In this document: piece after piece, positions 8,807 to 18,493 of the stretch
How positions within the stretch are numbered: the first letter of the stretch is position 1
Layout: each line of letters opens with the position of its first letter
From: Nioella nitratireducens
GTDB lineage: Bacteria > Pseudomonadota > Alphaproteobacteria > Rhodobacterales > Rhodobacteraceae
DNA: 64,000 bases
Direction of reading: 5' to 3'
Assembly (NCBI RefSeq): GCF_001879715.1
Contig: NZ_MNBW01000010.1
Location: 1 to 64,000, forward strand
The notes under the pieces: model-generated
What the model was told of the DNA's origin: nothing
Seen by the model: the letters and a program-made list of their open reading frames with translations, nothing else
Databases searched by the model: none
Translations under genes and position numbers: made by a program

Positions 8807-10111
8807 CTATTCCGCCGCCGTCGCGCCGGGGTTGTTCGGATGCGTCGTCCAATTGGCGTAATCGTCCGAGACCACCTTGCCCGTGCGCGGGTCGGTCGTG
8901 CCGGCCTCCATCCGCTCCATGGTGATGCAGCCCTCGACCGGGCAGACATCGACGCAGAGGTTGCAGGCCACGCATTCGGCGTCGTTCACCTCGAAGACGC
9001 GGCCCTCTTTCATCCAGATCGCCTGATGGCTGGTATCTTCGCAGGCAATGTAACAGCGGCCACACTTGATGCAGGCATCCTGGTCGATCTTGGCCTTGGC
9101 GACGTAATTGAGGTTCAGATACTGCCAGTCAGTCACGTTGGGCACGGCGCGGCCCACGACCTGGTCGACCGAAGTATAGCCCTTTTCATCCATCCACTGG
9201 GACAGGCCCGAGATCATCTCTTGCACCACCTTGAAGCCATAGGTCATGGCGGCGGTGCAAACCTGCACATTGCCCGCGCCGAGCGACAGGAATTCGGCCG
9301 CGTCGCGCCAGGTGGTGACCCCGCCAATGCCGCTGATCGGCAAGCCGTAGGTTTCGGGATCGCGGGCGATTTCGGCCACCATGTTCAGCGCAATGGGCTT
9401 GACCGCCGGGCCGCAATACCCGCCATGGCTGCCCTTGCCGTCGATGGACGGCTCGGGGCTCATCGTGTCGAGATTGACGTTGGTGATCGACGAAATGGTG
9501 TTGATCAGACTGACCGCATCGGCCCCGCCTGCCTTGGCTGCGCGGGCAGGTTTTCGCACATCGGTGATGTTGGGGGTGAGCTTCACGATGACCGGGCGGT
9601 CATAATACTGTTTGCACCACTCGGTGACCATCTGGATGTATTCCGGCACCTGTCCCACGGCGGCGCCCATGCCGCGCTCGCTCATGCCGTGGGGGCAGCC
9701 GAAGTTCAGTTCGATCCCGTCGGCGCCGGTATCGGCCACGCGGGGCAGGATGGCTTTCCAAGACGCCTCGTCACAGGGCACCATGATCGAAGCGATGAGC
9801 GCGTGGTCGGGGTAATCTTTTTTCACGCGGGTCATTTCCTCGAGGTTCACCTCCAGCGGGCGGTCGGTGATCAGCTCGATATTGTTGAGGCCGAGCAAGC
9901 GGCGGTCGGCGCCGTAGATCGCGCCGTAGCGCGGGCCGTTGACGTTGACGACGGGCGGGCCTTCGGAGCCGAGCGTTTTCCACACGACGCCGCCCCAGCC
10001 CGCGTCATAGGCGCGGCGGACATTGTATTCCTTGTCCGTGGGCGGCGCCGAAGCCAGCCAGAACGGGTTGGGGCTTTTGATGCCCAGGAAATTGGTGGTG
10101 AGATCGGCCAT
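8807..10111 (-). CDS. preA: NAD-dependent dihydropyrimidine dehydrogenase subunit PreA
   Basis: A protein of 434 residues. The N-terminal FMN-binding TIM barrel of the dihydroorotate dehydrogenase class opens with NFLGIKSPNPFWLASAPPT and contains ELNFGCPHGMSERGMG and VKLTPNITDV. The C-terminal ferredoxin-like domain has two 4Fe-4S motifs, CIKCGRCYIAC and CVACNLCVDVC. With PreT it interconverts uracil or thymine and the 5,6-dihydro forms. The gene starts 4 nt after the preT stop, so the two are co-transcribed. Confidence 0.95.
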   Translation of the reverse strand: MADLTTNFLGIKSPNPFWLASAPPTDKEYNVRRAYDAGWGGVVWKTLGSEGPPVVNVNGPRYGAIYGADRRLLGLNNIELITDRPLEVNLEEMTRVKKDYPDHALIASIMVPCDEASWKAILPRVADTGADGIELNFGCPHGMSERGMGAAVGQVPEYIQMVTEWCKQYYDRPVIVKLTPNITDVRKPARAAKAGGADAVSLINTISSITNVNLDTMSPEPSIDGKGSHGGYCGPAVKPIALNMVAEIARDPETYGLPISGIGGVTTWRDAAEFLSLGAGNVQVCTAAMTYGFKVVQEMISGLSQWMDEKGYTSVDQVVGRAVPNVTDWQYLNLNYVAKAKIDQDACIKCGRCYIACEDTSHQAIWMKEGRVFEVNDAECVACNLCVDVCPVEGCITMERMEAGTTDPRTGKVVSDDYANWTTHPNNPGATAAE

Positions 10112-10115
10112 TGTC

Positions 10116-11453
10116 TTACCCTCCCGTCAGGCTGGTGTGGATGTCTTCGGCGGCATCGCGGCCCTCGGCCACGGCGGTCACGGTCAGGTCATCGCCGCCG
10201 CCGGCACAATCGCCCCCGGCCCAGACCCCGGCAACGCTGGTGCGCCCGGCGCCGGTGACAGCGATCTTGCCGCCCTCGATGCTGACCCCGTCCGGCGCGC
10301 CCTGCAATGTCTGGCCGATGGCCTTGAGCACCTGATCGGCTGGGATCGTGAAGGTTTCGCCCGTCCCTTTCAGACCGTCCGGCCCGGACACGGTGTATTC
10401 CGCCTCCAGCGCCTGCGCTGCCCCGTTCCCTGTGACGCGGACGGGACGCGCATTGAAGACAAGACGCACGCCCTTCGACGCGGCCAGATCCTGTTCGAAG
10501 CGGCTGGCAGGCATGTCATCGCGGCTGCGGCGATACAGGATGGTGACGTTTTCCGCCCCCAACAGCCTGGATTGCACGGCGGCGTCGACGGCGGTCATCC
10601 CGCCGCCGATCACCACCACGTTGCGCCCGACCGGAAGCGAGGAGACATCCCCGGCCTGACGCAGGGTTGCAATGAAATCAACGGCATCGGACACGCCGTC
10701 CTTGTCCTCGCCCTCGGCCCGCAGCGCGTTGACGCCGGCCAGGCCCATACCAAGGAAAACCGCTTCATACCCGGCCTTCAGCGCATCGAGCGACAGATCC
10801 GCCCCAAGCGCCTTGCCGGTATGCAGGGTGATCCCGCCGATCTGCATCAGCCAGTCGACCTCGGCCCCGGCAAAGCCGTTCACCGTTTTATAGGCCGCGA
10901 TGCCGTATTCGTTCAGACCGCCGCCCTTGGGGCGCGCGTCGAACAGATCCACGTCATGGCCCTTCATGGCAAGGCGGTGCGCGCAGGACAGGCCAGCAGG
11001 CCCGGCCCCGACAACGGCGATCCGCTTGCCGGTGGCGTCGGCGCGGGCAAAGGGGTGCACGCCCTGCGTCATCAGCGTATCGGTGGCGTAGCGTTGCAGG
11101 CGGCCAATCTCGACCGGTTTGCCTTCAGCCTCTTCGCGCACGCAAACCTCTTCGCAGAGCGTTTCCGTCGGGCAGACGCGGGCGCACATGCCGCCAAGGA
11201 TGTTTTGTTCCAGAATCGTCTTGGCCGCCGCTTCGGGCGTGCCGGTCGAAATCTGGCGGATGAAAAGTGGAATGTCGATCGACGTGGGACACGCGGTCAT
11301 GCAAGGCGCATCGTGGCAAAAATAGCAGCGATCCGCTGCCACCAGAGCCTCATGCGCATCCAAGGGCGCGTGCAGATCGTCGAAATTCGCGGCGTAGTCC
11401 TCGGGCCGAAGCCGGCCGGGGGCGATTCCCGGGGTAAACGGGCTGTTCGTCAT
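10116..11453 (-). CDS. preT: NAD-dependent dihydropyrimidine dehydrogenase subunit PreT
   Basis: A protein of 445 residues from the ATG at 11453 (MTNSPFTPGIAPG). The N-terminal Fe-S region has CYFCHDAPCMTAC and CARVCPTETLCEEVC. Next come the FAD motif VVGAGPAGLSCA, the NAD motif VVIGGGMTAVDAA, and a C-terminal VWAGGDCAGG FAD-closing motif. This is the glutamate-synthase-small-subunit type electron-transfer flavoprotein that feeds PreA. preA follows after 4 nt. A degenerate RutR-like site about 60 bp upstream suggests pyrimidine-responsive control with the hydA/hyuC cluster. Confidence 0.95.
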   Translation of the reverse strand: MTNSPFTPGIAPGRLRPEDYAANFDDLHAPLDAHEALVAADRCYFCHDAPCMTACPTSIDIPLFIRQISTGTPEAAAKTILEQNILGGMCARVCPTETLCEEVCVREEAEGKPVEIGRLQRYATDTLMTQGVHPFARADATGKRIAVVGAGPAGLSCAHRLAMKGHDVDLFDARPKGGGLNEYGIAAYKTVNGFAGAEVDWLMQIGGITLHTGKALGADLSLDALKAGYEAVFLGMGLAGVNALRAEGEDKDGVSDAVDFIATLRQAGDVSSLPVGRNVVVIGGGMTAVDAAVQSRLLGAENVTILYRRSRDDMPASRFEQDLAASKGVRLVFNARPVRVTGNGAAQALEAEYTVSGPDGLKGTGETFTIPADQVLKAIGQTLQGAPDGVSIEGGKIAVTGAGRTSVAGVWAGGDCAGGGDDLTVTAVAEGRDAAEDIHTSLTGG

Positions 11454-11514
11454 GGGGCCTCCCTGATCGAATGGCGTGTTTTCGCTGTCAGAAAGGCTGG
11501 CACAGGGTCGTTTT

Positions 11515-11530
11515 TTTATCAACTGGTAAA
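11515..11530. promoter_or_regulatory. Candidate RutR operator upstream of preT (degenerate)
   Basis: TTTATCA-AC-TGGTAAA matches the 7-2-7 palindrome TTGACCA-NN-TGGTCAA at 11 of 14 arm positions. It shares the AC centre of the perfect site at 35674. It lies 62 bp upstream of the preT start codon. Confidence 0.5.
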
Positions 11531-11741
11531 AAATGAATACTGCCGAGACGCAGCCACAAACGACATTTTCCTGCGCCCTTGCCTGCAAAACGGGCACCCG
11601 ACAGAGCCAGCGCTGCTCGACTGACACGTTTTCCGGGCCAGTTTGCCTTTTCACCTCGAAGGGGAACGCGTATACACCCCCCGATATGATCATTCGTGCG
11701 GGGCCGGTTCCGACCCCCCGCCAAAACATCCGAGGGCAGAG

Positions 11742-12251
11742 ATGGCAAACAAGACGCATGACGGGGATGTCGCTTTCATCAAGGCGCTTGCAGAGCTTCT
11801 GAACGACAACGATCTGACCGAACTGGAGGTCATGCGCGAGTATAGCGACAACGACAGCCTGACTGTCCGTGTCAGCCGCCAGACCTACGCCGCGCCCGTT
11901 GCCGCACCGGCCCCGCTGGCCGCACCGGCCCCAGCAGCCGCCGCCCCGGCCCCTGCCCCGGCAGCGACACCGGCAGCGACACCGGCCGCCGCCGCACCGG
12001 CCGATCCGGCAGACGACCCCGGCGCCGTGACCTCGCCGATGGTGGGCACCGCCTACCTGCAAGCCGAGCCGGGCACGCCCCCCTTCGTCAGTGTCGGCGA
12101 CCAGGTCAGCGAGGGGCAGACCGTCCTGATCGTCGAAGCGATGAAGACCATGAACCAGATTCCCGCGCCCCGCTCGGGCAAGGTGGCCCGAATCCTCGTC
12201 GGTGACGGCGACCCGGTCGAATTCGGCACCCCGCTGCTGATCATCACCTGA
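11742..12251 (+). CDS. accB: Acetyl-CoA carboxylase biotin carboxyl carrier protein
   Basis: A protein of 169 residues from the ATG at 11742 ([16 protein letters not shown]), with GAGGG upstream. It has an N-terminal [13 protein letters not shown] helix region and a long Ala/Pro linker (residues about 50-90). The C-terminal biotinyl domain carries the biotinylated lysine in [10 protein letters not shown]. It carries carboxybiotin between AccC and the carboxyltransferase in fatty-acid synthesis. accC starts 11 bp downstream, the usual accBC operon. Confidence 0.95.
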   Translation: MANKTHDGDVAFIKALAELLNDNDLTELEVMREYSDNDSLTVRVSRQTYAAPVAAPAPLAAPAPAAAAPAPAPAATPAATPAAAAPADPADDPGAVTSPMVGTAYLQAEPGTPPFVSVGDQVSEGQTVLIVEAMKTMNQIPAPRSGKVARILVGDGDPVEFGTPLLIIT

Positions 12252-12262
12252 GGGGCGGGCCT

Positions 12263-13609
12263 ATGTTCACCAAGATCCTCATTGCCAACCGGGGCGAAAT
12301 CGCGCTTCGCGTGATCCGCGCCGCGCGCGAGATGGGCATCCAGACCGTCGCCGTGCACTCGACCGCCGACAGTGACGCGATGCATGTGCGCATGGCCGAC
12401 GAGGCGATCTGCATCGGGCCGCCCTCGGGCACGCTGAGCTATCTGTCGATTCCCGCGATCATCTCGGCCTGTGAAATCACCGGCGCCGAGGCGATCCACC
12501 CCGGCTATGGCTTCCTGTCGGAAAACCAGAGCTTCGTGCAGATCGTGGAAGACCACGGCATCAAGTTCATCGGCCCATCGGCTGCGCATATCGGCATCAT
12601 GGGCGACAAGATCACCGCCAAGGAAACCATGAAAAACCTCGGCGTGCCATGTGTTCCCGGCTCGGACGGGGGCGTTCCCGATCTGGAAACCGCCCGCACG
12701 GTGGCCGAAGAGATCGGCTATCCCGTCATCATCAAGGCCACCGCAGGCGGTGGTGGACGCGGCATGAAGCTGGCCAAGACCGCCTCCGATCTGGACAACG
12801 CCTTTCGCTCGGCCCGGTCCGAGGCCAAGGCCGCCTTCGGCAATGACGAGGTATATCTGGAGAAATACCTTGGCGCGCCCCGCCATATCGAGGTGCAGGT
12901 GTTCGGCGACGGAAAGGGCGGCGCGGTCCATCTGGGGGAACGCGATTGTTCGCTGCAACGCCGCCACCAGAAGGTCTTTGAAGAGGCCCCCGGCCCCGCG
13001 ATCGACGCGGAAACACGCGCCCGTATCGGCAAGACCTGCGCCGACGCCATTGCCGCCATCGGCTATGAGGGGGCGGGCACGATCGAGTTCCTGTTCGAAA
13101 ACGGCGAGTTTTATTTCATTGAAATGAACACCCGCCTTCAGGTGGAACACCCTGTAACCGAAGGGATTTTCGGCGTCGATCTGGTGCGCGAACAGATCCG
13201 CGTGGCCGAGGGGCTGCCAATGTCCTTCACGCAGGACGATCTGCAAGTCGAGGGCCATTCCATCGAAGTGCGGATCAACGCCGAAAAGCTGCCGAACTTT
13301 ACCCCCTGCCCCGGCAAGATCACCCAGTATCACGCCCCCGGCGGTCTGGGCGTACGGATGGATTCGGCGATTTATACCGGCTATTCCATCCCGCCTTATT
13401 ACGACAGCCTGATCGGCAAGCTGATCGTGCATGGCCGGGATCGGGAAGAAGCCCTGTCGCGGTTGCGCCGGGCCTTGGGCGAGTTGATCATTGACGGAAT
13501 CGACACCACCATTCCGCTGTTCCACGCGCTGCTGGATGAAGAGGCGGTCCTGACCGGGGATTACAACATCCACTGGCTGGAAAAATGGCTTGAAACCAAT
13601 CTCGGCTGA
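12263..13609 (+). CDS. accC: Acetyl-CoA carboxylase biotin carboxylase subunit
   Basis: A protein of 448 residues, normal for the family. The sequence shows the N-terminal [22 protein letters not shown], the ATP-grasp glycine-rich loop [27 protein letters not shown], and the catalytic [14 protein letters not shown]. It carboxylates biotin on AccB using ATP and bicarbonate. It sits in the accBC operon, closed by the hairpin at 13642. Confidence 0.96.
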   Translation: MFTKILIANRGEIALRVIRAAREMGIQTVAVHSTADSDAMHVRMADEAICIGPPSGTLSYLSIPAIISACEITGAEAIHPGYGFLSENQSFVQIVEDHGIKFIGPSAAHIGIMGDKITAKETMKNLGVPCVPGSDGGVPDLETARTVAEEIGYPVIIKATAGGGGRGMKLAKTASDLDNAFRSARSEAKAAFGNDEVYLEKYLGAPRHIEVQVFGDGKGGAVHLGERDCSLQRRHQKVFEEAPGPAIDAETRARIGKTCADAIAAIGYEGAGTIEFLFENGEFYFIEMNTRLQVEHPVTEGIFGVDLVREQIRVAEGLPMSFTQDDLQVEGHSIEVRINAEKLPNFTPCPGKITQYHAPGGLGVRMDSAIYTGYSIPPYYDSLIGKLIVHGRDREEALSRLRRALGELIIDGIDTTIPLFHALLDEEAVLTGDYNIHWLEKWLETNLG

Positions 13610-13641
13610 TCCTTGCCAGTCAACACATTGTTCACCAAGTA

Positions 13642-13681
13642 AGCGGCGGAAACCACAAGCGTTTCCGCCGCTCTGCTGTTA
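13642..13681 (+). terminator. Stem-loop terminator after accBC
   Basis: AGCGGCGGAAAC (13642-13653) pairs perfectly with GTTTCCGCCGCT (13661-13672) around a 7-nt loop. A moderately T-rich CTGCTGTT follows. The hairpin lies just upstream of aat. Confidence 0.65.
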
Positions 13682-13691
13682 GTGTCTCTGC

Positions 13692-14357
13692 ATGGCTCAT
13701 GACGTTCTGCACCCCGCGCGCCCGGCGCTGACACCCGACTTGTTGCTGCGGGCCTACGCAGCCGGAATTTTCCCGATGTCGGAATCGCGCCAAGCCGACG
13801 AGGTGTTCTGGGTCGATCCGCGGATGCGGGGAATCATCCCGCTTGGCGGCCTTCACATCTCGCGCAGTTTGGCCAAGCGCATTCGCCAACAGCCCTATCA
13901 GATCCGGGTAAACCACGATTTCGCGGCCACGGTCACCGGCTGTGCCGAGCGCGAGGAAACCTGGATCAACCCGCAGATTTTCGACCTCTACGTGCAGCTT
14001 CACCTGGCCGGGTTTGCCCATTCGATGGAGGTCTGGGACGGGGCTTACCTGGTGGGCGGCGTCTATGGCGTGGCGCTTGGCGCGGCCTTTTTCGGGGAAA
14101 GCATGTTCTCACGCCGCACCGATGCCTCGAAGATCGCCCTGGCCTATCTGGTCAACCGGCTGCGCTATGGCGGCTTCCAGCTGTTCGACACGCAATTCGT
14201 GACCGACCACCTGCTGTCCCTCGGGGCCATCGAGATCCCTCGCGCGGAGTATCACAAACGTCTGGAGCGGGCGCTAAGCTGGGACGCGGATTTCCTTGCT
14301 CAGCCGTCCTCGGTGCCGCCGGACGAGGTGTTGCACCGCAGAACCCAGACATCGTAG
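13692..14357 (+). CDS. aat: Leucyl/phenylalanyl-tRNA-protein transferase
   Basis: A protein of 221 residues. It adds Leu or Phe to N-terminal Lys/Arg of proteins, the classical bacterial N-degron step before ClpS/ClpAP. Family features are [15 protein letters not shown] at the N-terminus, [13 protein letters not shown], the [20 protein letters not shown] core and [23 protein letters not shown]. The 3' end overlaps the convergent DUF2155 gene by 58 nt. The position after accBC is conserved in many alphaproteobacteria. Confidence 0.94.
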   Translation: MAHDVLHPARPALTPDLLLRAYAAGIFPMSESRQADEVFWVDPRMRGIIPLGGLHISRSLAKRIRQQPYQIRVNHDFAATVTGCAEREETWINPQIFDLYVQLHLAGFAHSMEVWDGAYLVGGVYGVALGAAFFGESMFSRRTDASKIALAYLVNRLRYGGFQLFDTQFVTDHLLSLGAIEIPRAEYHKRLERALSWDADFLAQPSSVPPDEVLHRRTQTS

Positions 14358-14737
14358 CGCGGATGTTCCAGCGCCGACAGCGCGGGCGATGACGCGATCA
14401 TCCAGCCATTGAACAGTTCCACCCCGTCAAGGTCTGTGATCCGCAGATGCGCATAGGCATCGGTGTCGGGGCTTTCCTCGGGGTAGCGGCATTCCAGCAA
14501 TTGCACTGAAATGCGGCCCAGAACCGATGTCTCGCCATTGGCAAGGGTCAGGTCGTTCGACCGGCCCACGGTCTTGTCCAGAACCCGCAACCTTGCACCG
14601 ACGGCGGTGGCGACGGGGCCGACATCGGCCACCGACGGGCCGTCTTCAATGGTCAGTTGAACGCCGCTCTGTTGTGCCGCCCCGGCCAGTGGCAGGGCGC
14701 ACAGCATCAGGGCAAGGGCGATCCACGCCAGCCTCAT
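14300..14737 (-). CDS. DUF2155 secreted protein
   Basis: A protein of 145 residues with a cleavable signal peptide ([22 protein letters not shown]). Its DUF2155 core includes [51 protein letters not shown]. Two conserved cysteines could form a disulfide. The conserved C-terminus reaches into the aat 3' end, so the tail-to-tail overlap is real. Its ATG overlaps the mlaD stop (ATGA), indicating translational coupling. Function is unknown; an envelope role is inferred from the signal peptide and the mlaD neighbour. Confidence 0.88.
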   Translation of the reverse strand: MRLAWIALALMLCALPLAGAAQQSGVQLTIEDGPSVADVGPVATAVGARLRVLDKTVGRSNDLTLANGETSVLGRISVQLLECRYPEESPDTDAYAHLRITDLDGVELFNGWMIASSPALSALEHPRYDVWVLRCNTSSGGTEDG

Positions 14738-15192
14738 TGGCCGCCGCCTGTGGCGCCCCCCACGGCGCGCAGGATCAGTGTGGTCAGGCTGACCGCGCTC
14801 TGGGTTTCGTAAACCTCGTCTCCGGAGGCAAGGTTGAACGGCGAGCCACCGGGCACCAGTTCGAGGAAATTGCCCCCCAGCAGCCCTTCGGAGGCGATCA
14901 CCGCCTGCGTATCATCGGGCACCTCGATGCCCTCGCTGACCGAGAAATCCACATCGGCGCGGAACGTCTCGGGGTTCAGGTCCAGCGACAGAACCGATCC
15001 CACGCGGACACCGGCAAGGCGCACATCGGTGCCGACGCCGATCCCGTCAGCAGACCGGAAGGACGCGGTCAGCGGGTAATTGCCGCTGTTGCCGGAATTG
15101 AACCCGGTGATCTGGCCTGCATAAAAGAAAAAGCCGACCGCCGCCGCCAGAACGGCGCCGCCGACAAGAACCTCTGTGGCATTCTCGGACAT
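14734..15192 (-). CDS. mlaD: MlaD-type MCE-domain lipid transport protein
   Basis: A protein of 152 residues from the ATG at 15192 (MSENATEVLVGG). One N-terminal membrane helix (residues about 9-25) is followed by an MCE domain: YPLTASFRSADGIGVGTDVRLAGVRVGSVLSLDL, then VIASEGLLGGNFLELVPGG. MlaD is the inner-membrane substrate-binding subunit of the phospholipid transporter that keeps outer-membrane asymmetry. Here it stands apart from the other mla genes, between NDUFA12 and DUF2155, and overlaps DUF2155 by 4 nt. Confidence 0.88.
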   Translation of the reverse strand: MSENATEVLVGGAVLAAAVGFFFYAGQITGFNSGNSGNYPLTASFRSADGIGVGTDVRLAGVRVGSVLSLDLNPETFRADVDFSVSEGIEVPDDTQAVIASEGLLGGNFLELVPGGSPFNLASGDEVYETQSAVSLTTLILRAVGGATGGGQ

Positions 15193-15229
15193 CGGCTTCC
15201 CCTTTAGGGTAGACGGAGGATTGATGCGG

Positions 15230-15607
15230 TTATTCGGGGCTCCACGCCTCGTAATCGCTGCGCTCGACCGGCTGCACACGTCGCAGCGAGCCTGCCGGGG
15301 CGTAGGCGCCCGCGGTGCCGGTCAGGTTGGGCAAGTGCGCCTTTTCCCACGGCTTGTGAACCATTGGCCGCGAGGCAGGCGTTTCGTCATAGGTGTGGTG
15401 CAGCCAGCCATGCCAGTCGGGCGACACGCGCGACGCCTCGGCTTCGCCGTTGAAAATCACCCACCGGCGCTTGGCGTCGGCAGTCTGGTAGTAGATATTG
15501 CCCTGCTCATCCTCGCCGACCTTCTGGCCTTTGCGCCAGGTGAACAGCTGCGTACCGATGGTCTGGCCATTCCACCAGGTCACGAGACGATTGAGGAAAG
15601 AGAGCAT
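15230..15607 (-). CDS. NDUFA12-family NADH:ubiquinone oxidoreductase accessory subunit
   Basis: A protein of 125 residues from the ATG at 15607, with GGAGG 8 nt upstream; an in-frame TTG six codons earlier overlaps that site. The family core is clear: [61 protein letters not shown], and a proline-rich tail. It is an accessory subunit of complex I shared by mitochondria and alphaproteobacteria. First gene of the minus-strand NDUFA12-mlaD-DUF2155 group. Confidence 0.92.
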   Translation of the reverse strand: MLSFLNRLVTWWNGQTIGTQLFTWRKGQKVGEDEQGNIYYQTADAKRRWVIFNGEAEASRVSPDWHGWLHHTYDETPASRPMVHKPWEKAHLPNLTGTAGAYAPAGSLRRVQPVERSDYEAWSPE

Positions 15608-15716
15608 GGGCGGTGCCTCCGGCAAGATACGCTTTCCTGTCTAATGCCGCATGTCAGCGCCAAGGTCCAGCGAGAAACCCTGTTGGAAAGTGTCGCGGGC
15701 GGGCGGATGCCACCAG

Positions 15717-15760
15717 TGAAACGAAATGGCCCCGGACGGGAAGGGAAACCGTCCGGGGCC
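15717..15760 (-). terminator. Terminator after ald (minus strand)
   Basis: A perfect 12-bp stem, GGCCCCGGACGG (15728-15739) with CCGTCCGGGGCC (15749-15760). Read on the minus strand it is followed by ATTTCGTTTC. It separates ald from NDUFA12. Confidence 0.75.
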
Positions 15761-15805
15761 TGTCCTGCCGGGACTGGAGCGCCCGGCAAGGGAGGATTCG
15801 CAGGA

Positions 15806-16924
15806 TCAGGCGGCGAGCGCCTGTTCGGTTGCCGTGAAGTCGAGCCCCAGGTCGCGGGCCACGGCCTCGTATGTCACCTTGTGGTTCCAGACATTCAGCC
15901 CGTTGGCCAGATGCGGGTCGCGGGCCAGCGCCCCCTTCCAGCCCAGATCGGCGATGCGCAGGGCATGCGGCAGGGTCACGTTGTTCAGCGCATAGGTCGA
16001 TGTGCGCGCCACGCCGCCCGGCATGTTGGCCACGCAGTAGTGCACGATCCCGTCCACGGTGTAGATCGGGTCGGCATGAGTGGTGGCATGAGAGGTCTCG
16101 AAGCAGCCACCTTGGTCAATGGCCACGTCCACCATCACCGCGCCGGGTTTCATCGTCGGCAGCATCGCACGCGTCACCAGCTTGGGCGCGGCGGCGCCGG
16201 GAACCAAAACCGCGCCGATCACCAGGTCGGCCTCGGCCACGCATTCGGCCAGGTTGGCCTGATTCGAGAACCGGGTTTTCGCCCGTGCTTCGAAATAGGT
16301 GCCCAGTTTTTCCAGCACTTCCGGGCTGCGATCGAGGATCGTCACATCGGCACCAAGGCCCACGGCCATCTGCGCGGCGTTGAAGCCGACGACACCGCCG
16401 CCGATCACGGCAACCTTGCCCGGCATCACACCCGGCACGCCGCCAAGCAGCACACCGCGCCCGCCATGGGATTTTTCCAATGCGGTTGCACCGGCCTGAA
16501 CCGACATGCGGCCCGCGACCTGGCTCATCGGTTTGAGCAGCGGCAGGCCCCCGCCCGCACCGGTCACGGTTTCATAGGCAATACAGGTCGCGCCCGAGGC
16601 GATCAGGTCTGCGGTCTGTTCCGGGTCCGGCGCAAGGTGCAGATAGGTATACAGCACCTGACCCTCGCGCAGCATCTTGCGCTCGGTCGCCTGCGGTTCC
16701 TTGACCTTCACGATCATGTCGGCCTTGGCGAAGACCTCTTCGGCGCTGTCCACGACGGTCGCGCCCGCAGCGCGGTAATCGTCATCCATCGCGCCGATAC
16801 CGGCGCCGGCCTGGGTCTCGATCAGGACGCTATGGCCATGGGCCACCAGTTCGCCGGCGCTTTCCGGGGTCAGACCGACCCGGTATTCGTGATTCTTGAT
16901 CTCTTTGGGGCAGCCGACGATCAT
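15806..16924 (-). CDS. ald: Alanine dehydrogenase
   Basis: A protein of 372 residues, normal for the family. It has the N-terminal signature [17 protein letters not shown], the substrate lysine in KVKEPQ, catalytic histidine in YTYLHLAP, and the NAD-binding [13 protein letters not shown]. It interconverts L-alanine and pyruvate plus ammonia with NADH. A divergent Lrp/AsnC gene starts 134 bp away and probably regulates it, as in other alphaproteobacteria. Confidence 0.95.
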   Translation of the reverse strand: MIVGCPKEIKNHEYRVGLTPESAGELVAHGHSVLIETQAGAGIGAMDDDYRAAGATVVDSAEEVFAKADMIVKVKEPQATERKMLREGQVLYTYLHLAPDPEQTADLIASGATCIAYETVTGAGGGLPLLKPMSQVAGRMSVQAGATALEKSHGGRGVLLGGVPGVMPGKVAVIGGGVVGFNAAQMAVGLGADVTILDRSPEVLEKLGTYFEARAKTRFSNQANLAECVAEADLVIGAVLVPGAAAPKLVTRAMLPTMKPGAVMVDVAIDQGGCFETSHATTHADPIYTVDGIVHYCVANMPGGVARTSTYALNNVTLPHALRIADLGWKGALARDPHLANGLNVWNHKVTYEAVARDLGLDFTATEQALAA

Positions 16925-17057
16925 CGGATCCTCCTCCTTGCGCGTTTATCTTTCAGGGATGATATGCGGATATGGATGGAATTTTCTTGATATTTCACCG
17001 GAAATTTGCGGAACATGTGCAAGTTTCTTGCGCCATTCAGATAGATTTCAGGAAAAA

Positions 17058-17513
17058 ATGGATCAGACAGACACCCGAATCCTGCGCGCCTTGCAGCGAG
17101 AGTCAAATCGCCCCGTGGCCGACCTGGCCGCCGAGCTTGGGCTCTCGGCCTCGGCCTGTCATCGCCGCATCAAGGCGCTGGAGGGGGCCGGGATCATCAA
17201 GGGCTATTCCGCCCGCCTCAGCCGCCGCAAACTGGGCTTCAACATCCTCGTCTTCGTGGAAATCACCCTGCGCAGTCAGGAGCGCAGCGTTCTGGAAGGG
17301 TTCGAGGCGGCAGTCCGCGCCTCGCCTGACATCCTCGAATGTCACCTGACCAGTGGTCAGGCCGATTACACGCTGCGGGTCGCCGCCCGTGACATGGATG
17401 ACTATGACCGCATCCACCGCGATTGCCTCGCCGCCCTGCCCGATGTCTCGGCCATGCACACCACCTTTGCCCTGCGCCCGATCAAGTTCTGGCAAGGATA
17501 CCCGGTGCGTTGA
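17058..17513 (+). CDS. Lrp/AsnC-family transcriptional regulator (probable ald regulator)
   Basis: A protein of 151 residues from the ATG at 17058 (MDQTDTRILRALQRESNRP). The N-terminal winged HTH includes LAAELGLSASACHRRIKALE. The C-terminal RAM/effector domain ends in TFALRPIKFWQGYPV. Longer in-frame upstream extensions are not family-like. It is divergent from ald, so it probably controls that gene in response to an amino acid. The AT-richer intergenic region (16925-17057) is the likely target. Confidence 0.9.
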   Translation: MDQTDTRILRALQRESNRPVADLAAELGLSASACHRRIKALEGAGIIKGYSARLSRRKLGFNILVFVEITLRSQERSVLEGFEAAVRASPDILECHLTSGQADYTLRVAARDMDDYDRIHRDCLAALPDVSAMHTTFALRPIKFWQGYPVR

Positions 17514-17586
17514 CAGCAAAGGCCTTTTTCTTGCCGACGCGCCCGTATAGGGTCGTCCCTGTTGGGCAGCAGAGAGGACAAGTCAG

Positions 17587-18462
17587 ATGCAGGTCGTGTT
17601 TCATATCGGCGCGCCATGCACGGATGACGACCGGCTGGTCAAGTCGCTGATCCGCAACCGCGACGCGCTGAGCAAGGATGGCGTGGCCGTCCCCACGCCG
17701 GGGCTTTACCGCGATGTCATCAAGGACACCCTGCGCGCCCTCGACGGGGCCCCGGCCCCGGAAGAGATGAGCCGCGCGATCCTGGAAACCGCCCGCGTGC
17801 CCGAGGGGACGGAACGGGTGATTTTCTCCGATCCCAAGATGGTGTCGATCAACAGGCTGGTGGTGATCGGCCCGCAATTCTGGCCGATGATCGACCGCGT
17901 GGCGCGGTCGCTGCGCAACCTCTTCCCGCGCGATCAGGTCGAATTCATGCTCGGCCTGCGCGACCCGGCCACGCTGATCCCGGCCTTGTTCAAAAGCTCG
18001 GCCTTTCGCAAATTCGAAGAATTCACCGAAGACATGCAGCCGCACGCACTGGCATGGTCGGAAATGCTGGCCCGCCTGCGCGAGGCCGCCCCGGAATGCC
18101 CGGTGACCACGTGGTATAACGAGGATACGCCGCTGATCTGGGGCGAGATCCTGCGCGAAATGGCCGGGTGCGAGCCGCTGCACCCCCTCGACGGGGTCGA
18201 TGACCTGATCGAGGAGTTGATGGACCCCGCCGGTTTCCGCCGGATGCAGCGCTACCTTGAAGAAAACCAGCCGGAAAACGAGGTGCTGCGCCGCCGCGTG
18301 GTGGCGGCCTTCCTCGACAAATACGCGCTCGACGACGCGCTGGAGGAAGAGCTCGACACGCCCGGCTGGTCGCATGACATGCTGGAAGAGATGACCGCGG
18401 CCTACGAGGACGACATGGATGCCATCGCCCGTGTTCCCGGCGTCACGCTGATCGCGACCTGA
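17587..18462 (+). CDS. Conserved hypothetical protein with a degenerate sulfotransferase-like start
   Basis: A protein of 291 residues, not confidently assigned. The first residues MQVVFHIGAP resemble the FHIGxPKTGTT start of PAPS-dependent sulfotransferases. The P-loop lysine/threonines are replaced by CTDDDRLVKS, so catalysis is doubtful. Later segments (LPRDQ-like VEFMLGLRDPATLIPALF, WYNEDTPLIWGEIL) fit the same fold. The C-terminal third is acidic and helical. An AGAGGACAAGTCAG ribosome site precedes the ATG. It appears to be a single-gene unit. Confidence 0.65.
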   Translation: MQVVFHIGAPCTDDDRLVKSLIRNRDALSKDGVAVPTPGLYRDVIKDTLRALDGAPAPEEMSRAILETARVPEGTERVIFSDPKMVSINRLVVIGPQFWPMIDRVARSLRNLFPRDQVEFMLGLRDPATLIPALFKSSAFRKFEEFTEDMQPHALAWSEMLARLREAAPECPVTTWYNEDTPLIWGEILREMAGCEPLHPLDGVDDLIEELMDPAGFRRMQRYLEENQPENEVLRRRVVAAFLDKYALDDALEEELDTPGWSHDMLEEMTAAYEDDMDAIARVPGVTLIAT

Positions 18463-18493
18463 TCCCCGCCACGCCCGCGCGGGCCATTCCCTG

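Noticed and set aside
10023-11624. A 500-codon plus-strand frame opposite preT
   Set aside because: Antisense to a well-supported gene with intact FAD, NAD and Fe-S motifs; no recognisable protein in the shadow frame.
11667-11681. GTATACACCCCCC near accB as a third repeat-array copy
   Set aside because: Only one unit is present, without the 11-bp repetition or the CCGGTTTGG flank.
17346-17362. CCTGACCAGTGGTCAGG, a RutR-like palindrome
   Set aside because: It lies inside the Lrp-family coding region and has a 3-nt rather than a 2-nt centre, so spacing does not fit RutR.
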